From: an uncultured Alistipes sp.
GTDB taxonomy: Bacteria > Bacteroidota > Bacteroidia > Bacteroidales > Rikenellaceae
Direction: 5' to 3'
Assembly: GCA_900769525.1 (NCBI GenBank)
Contig: CAAGGY010000176.1
Span: 1-9,360, forward strand
DNA length: 9,360 nt
Shown: one piece after another, positions 1-5,802 of the stretch
How the letters are laid out: every line of letters starts with the position of its first letter
Numbering within the stretch: position 1 is the stretch's first letter
Notes under the pieces: model-generated
The model's database searches: none
What the model saw: the letters and a program-made list of their open reading frames with translations, nothing else
What the model was told of the DNA's origin: nothing
Program-made: the position numbers and the translations under genes

Positions 1-1
1 C

Positions 2-283
2 ATAGGCAACAAGACGAATAACATCGGAGAGTTTCTCGCCATCATAGAGGCAGTCAAATATATCCTCAGACACCCCGAAGCACCTCGTATTATCTACTCA
101 GATAGCATTACCGCAATCACTTGGTATCGTAATAAGCAAACTGCGTCATCTCGACGCTGTGAGCAGCTGCAATTAGCCGAAATATTCCTCAAAGTTATGG
201 CGGCTAAAATAGAGGATATCCAGGTACTTCATTGGGATAATCGCGAGTGGGGAGAGACGCCTGCGGACTTCGGAAATAAGTAA
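2..283 (+). CDS. Ribonuclease HI-type protein, C-terminal part (5' end outside window)
   Basis: This is an open frame entering from the left edge and ending with TAA at 281-283; 93 codons are visible. RNase HI cuts the RNA strand of RNA-DNA hybrids in the cytoplasm. The visible part has the family's acidic catalytic positions: Glu in NNIGEFLA, Asp in YSDS, and Asp in the C-terminal PADFGNK. A first catalytic Asp should lie upstream of the window. The spacing, the WYRNK and WGE motifs and the PADFG ending match the RNase HI version common in Bacteroidota, which often carries an N-terminal viroplasmin-like domain; that domain cannot be checked here. The next small frame starts about 20 bases downstream on the same strand, so the two may be co-transcribed. 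Codon use looks more AT-rich than in the genes after position 887. The domain call is firm; the exact subfamily is not. Confidence 0.85.
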   Translation: MGNKTNNIGEFLAIIEAVKYILRHPEAPRIIYSDSITAITWYRNKQTASSRRCEQLQLAEIFLKVMAAKIEDIQVLHWDNREWGETPADFGNK

Positions 284-304
284 TCTCTAAATATATAAAT
301 AGGT

Positions 305-507
305 ATGGCAAAGTTGAAGACGCATTCTACACAGTTGTAGAGATTCGTGAGCAAGACTATCTATTGTTGTTGGAGAACTCGATTAAAATGGAGGCCCTCA
401 AAATCGCCGGGATTGAGAAGATGGCAATCTATAAAGCAATGGAGCATATATTGAATAACCAACATATTGATATCCTCATAAAACCGATTTCCACTAAATA
501 TAAATAA
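305..507 (+). pseudogene. Small hypothetical protein gene, apparently frameshifted near its start
   Basis: A frame ending with TAA at 505-507 reads like real protein (VEDAFYTVVEIREQDYLLLL near its start, ISTKYK at its end), but it has no ATG before 388 and a stop at 277-279. An ATG at 305 in the neighbouring frame gives only MAKLKTHSTQL before a stop. Adding one G at 316/317 would join the two as MAKLEDAFYTV and so on, giving a 67-residue protein. I infer a single-base deletion, either a real mutation or a sequence error. Translation from the ATG at 388 would give only 39 residues. The product is mostly helical and charged, with no signal peptide or membrane segment. I do not recognise the family and assign no function. 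It follows the RNase H gene closely on the same strand. Confidence 0.45.
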
Positions 508-544
508 TATATAGGTGACTCCTATACACCTTCAATTAGATACA

Positions 545-633
545 AATAAACTAAACTAATTAGAACCAATAATATACAAAAGTGGCGTATGTAGTGAACC
601 TTGTAGTTCTCTCATACGCCACCTTAGTTTATT
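545..633. repeat. Nested inverted repeat with a long inner hairpin
   Basis: The inner arms GTGGCGTATG (582-591) and CATACGCCAC (613-622) are perfect complements. Inside them pairing continues imperfectly (593-599 with 606-612, one mismatch and one bulge) to a six-base loop at 600-605. Outside, AATAAACTAA (545-554) is a perfect complement of TTAGTTTATT (624-633), and ACTAA is repeated in tandem on the left arm. The element could be a terminator for the plus-strand genes upstream, since T-rich sequence follows the inner hairpin, or a mobile-element remnant. There is no clear target-site duplication. Confidence 0.5.
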
Positions 634-690
634 CACAATGCATCTTCGAAAGATGCTTGATTTCAGCGCTTTACTTTCAAAAGTTTTATT

Positions 691-698
691 TACCTTTG
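691..698 (+). promoter_or_regulatory. Orphan plus-strand promoter -7 box (TACCTTTG)
   Basis: TACCTTTG matches the Bacteroidota -7 consensus TAnnTTTG exactly. The -33 region is weak: only TTT at 670-672 lies close to the usual distance, not a clean TTG. No gene follows on the plus strand before position 7058, and the next feature is a hairpin at 848-870. It may start a small RNA, be left over from a lost gene, or be a chance match. Confidence 0.4.
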
Positions 699-702
699 CA
701 GT

Positions 703-876
703 CGTAGTTTTTGGGCTTGATTACGACCTCCATGTAGTCTTCTATGTAGGATTTCGCAATTTTCGTAAAAACTAACACTGAAAATCAATCAGTTAAAAAT
801 TAAAAGACCTATCCAACAAGAACAACCCCTAACTATTTTGGTAATGATGCAAAGAGCGCCGCTCTTTGCAATTTTG
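703..876 (+). ncRNA. Candidate small RNA between orphan promoter and terminator-like hairpin
   Basis: This is a tentative call. Just after the TACCTTTG box come two adjacent hairpins: GTCGTA (701-706) with TACGAC (722-727), and a 9-bp stem at 729-751 with a four-base loop TCTT, one bulge and two G-U pairs. A 10-bp hairpin with following T-rich sequence at 848-876 could end the transcript, giving roughly 170 bases. A run between 760 and 820 is A-rich and looks unpaired. The first hairpin begins at or before the likely start site, so part of it may not be transcribed. I cannot match this to a known RNA family; 6S RNA is about this size, but the long closing stem expected of it is not convincing here. 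Confidence 0.25.
848..876. terminator. Hairpin terminator after the DUF3127 gene
   Basis: The perfect 10-bp arms TGCAAAGAGC (848-857) and GCTCTTTGCA (861-870) flank a GCC loop, 17 bases past the stop of the minus-strand DUF3127 gene. The T-rich sequence ATTTTG follows on the plus strand. On the minus strand the following bases are not T-rich, so it is a better intrinsic terminator for plus-strand transcription, though its place suggests it also protects the 3' end of the minus-strand operon. Confidence 0.55.
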
Positions 877-886
877 TGCCCTGATA

Positions 887-1258
887 TTAGAATGGCATAT
901 CATCCACCACGCCAGCGCCTGCTGAGTATGATGCCTGTGGCTCCTCAGCGAATGGAGGCATATCGGGCATTGCAGGTGCAGCGGCCTGTGGTTGGAGTGG
1001 CTGCACACGCCATGCACGCACGTCGGTGTACCAGCGACCCTGGTAGTTGCGGCTCTCGATGTCGAACGACACGGTGTAGCTCTCGCCAACACGCAACGAC
1101 GCAACCTCCTGGCCTTTGTTCATAAATGTTACAGCTATCTCCTTGCCATACTGCTTATTAGCCTGCTCAAAGACTACTGTCTGACGCTCCCACATACCAC
1201 GTGCCGACTGGCCTGTTACGGCTGGGAGAATCTCCAATACTTTTCCTTCAAAATCCAT
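887..1258 (-). CDS. DUF3127 domain protein with SSB-like C-terminal tail
   Basis: The 123-residue product starts at an ATG and belongs, by its pattern, to the DUF3127 family of Bacteroidota. Residues 1-86 form the domain: GKVLEILPA, QSARGMWERQ, then SFDIESR and GRWYTDVRAW, consistent with a small beta-barrel (OB-like) fold. Residues 87-118 are a low-complexity linker rich in Pro, Ala and Gln. The chain ends in VVDDMPF, very like the acidic tip DDDIPF by which bacterial SSB recruits repair and replication partners. No signal peptide or membrane segment is seen, so the protein should be cytoplasmic. It is the last gene of the minus-strand operon, 39 bases after the radical SAM gene, with a terminator-like hairpin 17 bases past its stop. 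The family has no assigned function; a nucleic-acid-binding role is an inference from fold and tail. Confidence 0.85.
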   Translation of the reverse strand: MDFEGKVLEILPAVTGQSARGMWERQTVVFEQANKQYGKEIAVTFMNKGQEVASLRVGESYTVSFDIESRNYQGRWYTDVRAWRVQPLQPQAAAPAMPDMPPFAEEPQASYSAGAGVVDDMPF

Positions 1259-1297
1259 CTTACTCTCTTTTATTTTCTGTTTTTACTCTCTTATCTG

Positions 1298-2068
1298 TTA
1301 TGCCACCGAGCATGGTATGCCCAATGCCTCGACACGATCAGCAATCTTACGAAGCTCATCCTTCTCGACCTTCTCCAACGTCTTGCAAGGTGTGTCACGG
1401 TCGAGCGAGTAGACCATAACCTGCTTTGGTGCAATCTCTTTCACAAGCTGCAACCACGCCTCGACCTCCTCGTTGGTTGTGTTGTCGACACGCTGGCCGA
1501 GGTACTCACCACGTAGGAACATGGTCTGCACGATAAGCTCGCCATTAAAGGCCTTAAACAGCTCCACGGTGCGCTCCACGGTGTAGTTGCCCTGAGGCTT
1601 GTTGATAAGCTGCACCGTAGCATCGAATGCTGAGTCGAGCTTCAAAATATTGTTGTCGACACGTAGCAGTGCTCGGCGCACATCCTCACGGTGAATATGC
1701 GTAGCGTTCGAGAGCACCGACACCTTAGCCGATGGGCAGTGCTTGTCACGAAGGGCTATTGTGTCGTCTATGATCTGCTCAAACTCTGGGTGGAGCGTAG
1801 GCTCGCCATTGCCTGCGAAGGTGATAACATCGGGAGGAGTGCCATCGGCAACCATCTTAGATAGTGTCTGGTCGAGCATTGTGCGCACATCCTCAGGTGA
1901 GTTGAAACGGCGCTTGCCAGGGTGCTCATCGTTCCAGCCACACTCGCAGTAGATGCAGTCGAAGCTGCAGAGCTTAGAGTCGATGGGGAGTAGGTTGACA
2001 CCCAGCGAGAGTCCTAAGCGGCGTGAGCGGATTGGACCAAATATTATGTTATTATAAAGTGCTGTCAT
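1298..2068 (-). CDS. Radical SAM protein, COG0731 type
   Basis: The 256-residue product starts at an ATG. It has the 4Fe-4S cluster motif CxxxCxxC at Cys34, Cys38 and Cys41 (CSFDCIYC), preceded by FGPIRSRRLG and LGVNLLP, and the SAM-binding motif GNGEPT at 86-91. These mark the COG0731 group of radical SAM enzymes, distantly related to the wyosine-forming TYW1. The enzyme should use a reduced iron-sulfur cluster to split SAM and start radical chemistry in the cytoplasm; the substrate is unknown. A fourth cysteine (Cys43) follows the cluster motif in CECG. The length is normal for the group, and there is no TYW1-type flavodoxin domain. It lies 34 bases after ddl and 39 before the DUF3127 gene, with no visible promoter in either gap, so it is probably co-transcribed. 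Whether it works with the cell-wall genes is unknown. Confidence 0.88.
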   Translation of the reverse strand: MTALYNNIIFGPIRSRRLGLSLGVNLLPIDSKLCSFDCIYCECGWNDEHPGKRRFNSPEDVRTMLDQTLSKMVADGTPPDVITFAGNGEPTLHPEFEQIIDDTIALRDKHCPSAKVSVLSNATHIHREDVRRALLRVDNNILKLDSAFDATVQLINKPQGNYTVERTVELFKAFNGELIVQTMFLRGEYLGQRVDNTTNEEVEAWLQLVKEIAPKQVMVYSLDRDTPCKTLEKVEKDELRKIADRVEALGIPCSVA

Positions 2069-2102
2069 ACTACTATTCTTTTAGGTTAAGGTGTGCTATG
2101 TT

Positions 2103-3299
2103 TTAGTTCTTCGAACCCTTAGCACCGCCAAGCTTTGCGCCATGCTTAGCCTGGTATGCAAAGATGTTCTCCGAATAGCTTGTTGTCTTGAACTCAGAGT
2201 CACGCTTGCGCTTGAAGGCGACAGCTACAAGGCGGTCAACAAGCTCATCAAACTTTATGCCTGTAGCCTCCCACAAGTAGAACGACAATGAGCCAGGGAT
2301 GGTGTTGATCTCGTTGACGTAGATGCCACCCGTAGCCTCGTCAATCATAAAGTCGATGCGTGACACGCCATCGCAAGCCAACACACGGAAGGTCTTGCAA
2401 GCTGTGGTGCGGATAAACTCTGTGACATCCTCAGGAAGGCGTGCTGGAATCTCACGAACTGTCGAGTGCATACCCTCCGATGGCTTGTTCTTACCACCAC
2501 CCAAGTACTTATCCTCGTAGCTTAGAATCTCGCCACTACGCACAGGTGCCTCGCATACCGAAGCCTGGCAGTCGTAGTAGTCGCCAAGTACTGAGCAGTT
2601 TATCTCCTTGAGCTTCTCGACAAGTCGCTCGACGATGATGCGCTTAGAGTATTTAATGGCGTTGTCGATAGCATCGATAAGCTCTTCACGGTTGTGAACA
2701 GCCTTGATACCTACCGATGAGCCGAGGTTTGCAGGCTTGACGATAAGAGGGTAGCTGAGAGCCTCTGAGCGCTCAATGCAGCCCTCACGCTCCGACAACC
2801 ACTCCTTGTCTGAGAACCAGGTGTAGTCGATAACGGGGATGCCGCTCTCCTTCAAAATCATCTTCATAGTAATCTTGTCCATGCCATTTGCCGAGGCCAA
2901 TGGGTTAGGGCAAGCATAAGGGATACCCGTCATCTCGACAAGGCCCTGGAACGAGCCATCCTCGCCCGAGGTGCCGTGCAAGCAGGGTAGGATAACGTCG
3001 ATAGAGCAGACCTTGTCGCTACCGAACATAGGCTTACGCACCTTGTAGAGGTTGTTGTCGCCATACACAGGACGCAAATATACCTCAGTCACCGACTTAA
3101 GGAGTGCGTCGAGGTTGCGGTAGTTGTCCGTAGTGCGGAGCTTGTCGCCAGTATACCAGCGACCATCCTTTGAGATGTAGATAGGCACGATGTTGTACTT
3201 CTCTGTGTTCATCGCTGCCATAGTCTGTGCCGCAGTGATTACCGAAATCTCGTTCTCAACCGAACGGCCACCAAAAATTACACCTACATTAATCTTCAT
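2103..3299 (-). CDS. ddl: D-alanine--D-alanine ligase family protein (ATP-grasp)
   Basis: The product is 398 residues, starting at an ATG. Ddl joins two D-alanines using ATP, making the dipeptide that MurF adds to peptidoglycan precursors. Motifs in order: FGGRSVENEIS (9-19), with Glu15 matching the first-substrate Glu of E. coli DdlB; HGTSGEDGS (109-117); VKPANLGSSVG (187-197), with the loop Ser; YEDKY (261-265), the omega-loop Lys-Tyr pair typical of D-Ala-D-Ala rather than D-lactate or D-serine ligases; SRIDF; and NEINTIPGS (329-337), the Mg-ATP site. It is longer than the usual 300-370 residues, partly through a Lys/Gly-rich C-terminal tail from about 366. It lies 25 bases after the MurF-like gene, a functional pairing. 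The fold and reaction class are firm. Whether it is the cell's main Ddl or a second copy cannot be told here. Confidence 0.9.
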   Translation of the reverse strand: MKINVGVIFGGRSVENEISVITAAQTMAAMNTEKYNIVPIYISKDGRWYTGDKLRTTDNYRNLDALLKSVTEVYLRPVYGDNNLYKVRKPMFGSDKVCSIDVILPCLHGTSGEDGSFQGLVEMTGIPYACPNPLASANGMDKITMKMILKESGIPVIDYTWFSDKEWLSEREGCIERSEALSYPLIVKPANLGSSVGIKAVHNREELIDAIDNAIKYSKRIIVERLVEKLKEINCSVLGDYYDCQASVCEAPVRSGEILSYEDKYLGGGKNKPSEGMHSTVREIPARLPEDVTEFIRTTACKTFRVLACDGVSRIDFMIDEATGGIYVNEINTIPGSLSFYLWEATGIKFDELVDRLVAVAFKRKRDSEFKTTSYSENIFAYQAKHGAKLGGAKGSKN

Positions 3300-3324
3300 T
3301 GTATCAATATTTTTTAGTCGTTTC

Positions 3325-4884
3325 CTATTTAAATGAGTCGGGCAGGTCGTTCTCGTAGAGCATCACGTCGCCTGACTTGAGTCTTGGTTGTAGCTCCGAC
3401 ATAGCCTCGCTAAACGATGCTACACAGCGTAGCTGCGCCTCAGGATATCCACCCTCCATGAGTCCCTCGACAATGGCCTTGCGGTTTACCTCGTTGATGA
3501 CATATACGCCATCAGGCTCAGCCTTGGCGATGTCACGTCCAAAGGCACGGTTGTTATCATACTGCTTCGTGCCCATCTCGACAAATCCTGGTGTGAGCAC
3601 CCAGCGGCGACCTTCGCAGTTAAAGCCTTTGAGTACCTCGAGGGCCATTTTGGCACCCGTAGGGTTGGAGTTATAGGCGTCGTCGAGGATTGTGATACCA
3701 GCATTGCGGCGCAGACTCAGGCGGTGCTCAATCTGCTCAATCTGGCGCACAGCACGGCGCTGTGCCTCAAGCGATACGCCAAGCTTGTCGGCAATAGAGA
3801 GTGCTGCAAGGATGTTGAGGATGTTGCCTCGTCCAAGGATGTGTGTGGCAAAGAGCGCTCTATCGCCGTTGCCCTTATCTAAATAAAACTCTGTCTCGTG
3901 CGATGAGTAGGCGACATCTACTGCACGATACTCTGCCTCAGGGTTCTCTATGCCGTATGTCGCAACCTTTCGGCCTACTGTTTTGAGGTGCTCGGCAGCA
4001 GCCTCCGAGTCGATGTTTACAACGCCAAAGCCACCCTCTGGAAGCGCATCTACAAGTTCGAACTTGGTGTGTGCCACACCCTCAATCGAGCCGAAGGTCT
4101 CGAGGTGCATCTCGCCCACCGAGGTGATGATACCCATCTCGGGCTCTACGAGGTCGCATATCTCCTTGATGTCGCCACGCTGCTTGGCACCCATCTCCAC
4201 GATAAATACCTCGTGGTGGGGCTTTAGGTGCTCACGCACAGTGCGCACAACGCCGAGTGTAGTGTTGAAGTTACCTGGCGTCATCAGCACGTTATACTTC
4301 TCGGATAGTACACGATATAGGAAGTGCTTTGTCGATGTCTTGCCAAAGCTACCTGTAATGCCGATAATCTTGAGGTGAGGCATACTGCGCATCATACGCT
4401 TAGCGTCGTTGTAGTACCAGCGAGTAATGAGTGCCTCGAGAGGTCGGTTGATGAGGTTGGCAAGGAGCGTCCAATAGTCAACAGCCATAAGCATCATAAC
4501 CGCGAGGGTATACTCCGCAGCGAAGATGTGCGTGAGGCTTACTGCCACAGCAGTGATTGCAAGACGTGTGGCGAAGAGGCGCTTCACACGCATGGTATAT
4601 GCAATTGGAATCTTGTACTTAATCGAGAACTCCGATATGGCGATAACCATTATCCAGAGACCAAAAATAGCGAGTGCAGCGATGTGGCTTGTGAAGGCAA
4701 ACACCACGGCAGCAACAATCGAGATGATGTTCATGTGCGAGTGCCACTCACCCGTAGAGCGCAACCAGCGGTTGTAGCGCTCTGTGCGGTAGGAGTTTTG
4801 TTGGAACATCTGCACAGAGTAACGCATTGTAGCCCAAAGAAATATGAGCCATGCGAGAGAGAATATATGTACTCCAATACTCAT
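3325..4884 (-). CDS. Membrane-anchored MurF-like Mur ligase
   Basis: The 519-residue product starts at an ATG three bases after the hydrolase stop. Residues 1-150 are largely hydrophobic, with about four or five membrane helices (roughly 3-20, 51-68, 70-88, 105-122, 124-142). The Mur ligase ATPase domain follows: P-loop GITGSFGKTST (175-185, Lys182), PGNFNTTLG (203-211), VEMGAKQRGDI (229-239), HTKFE (272-276), then DDAYNSNP (401-408), the MurF signature, and LTPGFVEMG (430-438) in the C-terminal domain. MurF ligates D-Ala-D-Ala to UDP-MurNAc-tripeptide in the cytoplasm. Classical MurF has a soluble UDP-binding domain of about 80 residues at the N-terminus and no membrane helices; here it is absent. 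The enzyme therefore probably works at the inner membrane face, perhaps on a lipid-linked or other acceptor. The adjacent ddl supports a D-Ala-D-Ala-type donor. It may be a MurF paralogue rather than the essential MurF. Confidence 0.85.
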   Translation of the reverse strand: MSIGVHIFSLAWLIFLWATMRYSVQMFQQNSYRTERYNRWLRSTGEWHSHMNIISIVAAVVFAFTSHIAALAIFGLWIMVIAISEFSIKYKIPIAYTMRVKRLFATRLAITAVAVSLTHIFAAEYTLAVMMLMAVDYWTLLANLINRPLEALITRWYYNDAKRMMRSMPHLKIIGITGSFGKTSTKHFLYRVLSEKYNVLMTPGNFNTTLGVVRTVREHLKPHHEVFIVEMGAKQRGDIKEICDLVEPEMGIITSVGEMHLETFGSIEGVAHTKFELVDALPEGGFGVVNIDSEAAAEHLKTVGRKVATYGIENPEAEYRAVDVAYSSHETEFYLDKGNGDRALFATHILGRGNILNILAALSIADKLGVSLEAQRRAVRQIEQIEHRLSLRRNAGITILDDAYNSNPTGAKMALEVLKGFNCEGRRWVLTPGFVEMGTKQYDNNRAFGRDIAKAEPDGVYVINEVNRKAIVEGLMEGGYPEAQLRCVASFSEAMSELQPRLKSGDVMLYENDLPDSFK

Positions 4885-4887
4885 CGT

Positions 4888-5652
4888 TTACTCGATTTTA
4901 AGAAATGACTTTATGGTTGCCATCCACAACTCAGCCTGCTCCAACATCGCAAAGTGACCAGCACCCTGAGCAACAACAAGACCCGCATTGGGCATTAGGC
5001 GCTGCATGGTGTGGGCGTCACGCAGTGGGGTAGCGGTATCCTTATCGCCCCAGAATAGAAGTACAGGGGCTGTGACACGTGGCATAAGGTGGCAGAGGTC
5101 CTCGTTCACGCACTTCGACAATATGGCACGCATCATAGGGGTTGCTCGGTTGTAGTCCGACGAGCCAGACTTTGAGCGGCGCTGCTCGATGAGCATCTGT
5201 GCCTTGCGTGAGCCGATAAGCAGTGGCAAGAGGTGCTTCATAAGTTTGAACGTATAGACCTTACGGTAGTAGCCGAGTGTGCGGCGTGGCTTGACACCCG
5301 CTGCATCGGTGAGGATTATGCTGCGCACCTTGTTGCGTGAGGCGTAGAGCACAGATACACGACCGCCAAACGAGTGGCCTATGAGCGTTGGGTGTTCAAT
5401 GCCGAGCTCTTGCACGAGGGCCTCGAGCGAACGGGTGTACTCCTCAACACCCCAGACGCTCTGTGGCTCAGCGCTGAGGCCGAAGCCAGCAAAATCTACT
5501 GCCACAACCTGAAAATGGTTGCGCAATAGCTCCGAGGTCGCCTTCCAAATGTTACGGTCGCAACCCCAGCCGTGAAGCAGTATTACTGTATCGCCCTGAC
5601 CCTCAATGGAGTAGCCAAGCTCGATACCATCGTATGTGTAACGTCTATCCAT
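4888..5652 (-). CDS. Alpha/beta hydrolase
   Basis: The 254-residue product has the alpha/beta hydrolase fold: oxyanion-hole motif HGWG (27-30), nucleophile elbow GHSFGG with Ser94, an acid in WGDKD (Asp203 or Asp205), and the catalytic His233 in GAGHF. A cap region rich in basic residues lies at about 120-185. There is no signal peptide, so it is probably cytoplasmic. I chose the ATG at 5652. A longer frame exists only with a TTG start at 5686-5688, and that TTG and the next 30 bases are the promoter. The gene heads the minus-strand operon, three bases before the MurF-like gene. Its substrate is unknown; the position suggests an ester, amide or peptide bond in the same cell-wall pathway, but the sequence resembles general esterases and peptidases of this fold and does not decide. 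Confidence 0.88.
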   Translation of the reverse strand: MDRRYTYDGIELGYSIEGQGDTVILLHGWGCDRNIWKATSELLRNHFQVVAVDFAGFGLSAEPQSVWGVEEYTRSLEALVQELGIEHPTLIGHSFGGRVSVLYASRNKVRSIILTDAAGVKPRRTLGYYRKVYTFKLMKHLLPLLIGSRKAQMLIEQRRSKSGSSDYNRATPMMRAILSKCVNEDLCHLMPRVTAPVLLFWGDKDTATPLRDAHTMQRLMPNAGLVVAQGAGHFAMLEQAELWMATIKSFLKIE

Positions 5653-5658
5653 ATTAGG

Positions 5659-5688
5659 CAAAGGTAGTGAAAAATTCACAATTGACAA
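5659..5688 (-). promoter_or_regulatory. Promoter of the five-gene minus-strand operon
   Basis: On the minus strand TTG (5686-5688), exactly 19 bases, then TACCTTTG (5659-5666) matches the Bacteroidota consensus TTTG-N19-TAnnTTTG except for the first T. Only six bases separate the box from the ATG at 5652, so the mRNA must be leaderless or have a leader of a few bases. The spacer contains a short palindrome, GTGAA (5667-5671) and TTCAC (5675-5679), that could be an operator. This promoter rules out the longer TTG start for the hydrolase. Confidence 0.75.
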
Positions 5689-5732
5689 TAATTTACTTTG
5701 TAAATTACACCCTCGCTTGTTAAAATAGTTAC

Positions 5733-5767
5733 AAACAAAAAGTAGAGGTATCGTACGATACCCCTAC
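5733..5767 (-). terminator. Intrinsic terminator of the TPR / RibH-like operon
   Basis: The near-perfect palindrome GGTATCGTACGATACC (5747-5762) is extended by GTAG (5742-5745) and CTAC (5764-5767) across one A-C mismatch. On the minus strand it is followed at once by TTTTTGTTTG (5741 down to 5732), the classic layout of a Rho-independent terminator. It lies about 35 bases past the RibH-like stop and isolates that operon from the hydrolase promoter. Confidence 0.8.
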
Positions 5768-5802
5768 CTCATTTTGTCTTGCTCCAAGAGTTAGTATTTC
5801 TG

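Larger units (their letters stand above)
508..886. other. Long intergenic stretch with several hairpins and no convincing gene
   Basis: No open frame here looks coding on either strand. The stretch is AT-rich and unusually full of inverted repeats: a 6-bp hairpin right after the small gene (510-526, TATAGG/CCTATA), a long hairpin at 582-622, a 7-bp hairpin at 640-656 (GCATCTT/AAGATGC, three-base loop), two adjacent hairpins at 701-727 and 729-751, and a 10-bp hairpin at 848-870. A promoter-like box lies at 691-698. The region separates a plus-strand pair of genes on the left from the end of the minus-strand operon on the right, so terminators are expected from both sides. Confidence 0.6.

Noticed and set aside
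701..876. 6S RNA
   Set aside because: The size fits, but the pairing between the two ends is short and broken, so the long closing stem with a central bubble is not supported.
992..1516. Open frame of 174 codons on the plus strand
   Set aside because: It lies opposite the DUF3127 and radical SAM genes, crosses their boundary, and has no recognisable motif, whereas both minus-strand proteins are recognised families.
2103..3299. Van-type ligase giving glycopeptide resistance
   Set aside because: The omega loop has the Lys-Tyr pair of D-Ala-D-Ala ligases (YEDKY), and no vanH, vanX or two-component genes are nearby.
4324..4908. Open frame of 194 codons on the plus strand
   Set aside because: It is antisense to the membrane part and P-loop of the MurF-like gene. 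Its composition (many His, Cys, Asn) looks like a mirror of coding sequence.
5653..5688. N-terminal extension of the hydrolase from a TTG start
   Set aside because: The TTG is the -33 element and the TACCTTTG box lies inside the extension; the ATG at 5652 directly precedes the conserved fold.
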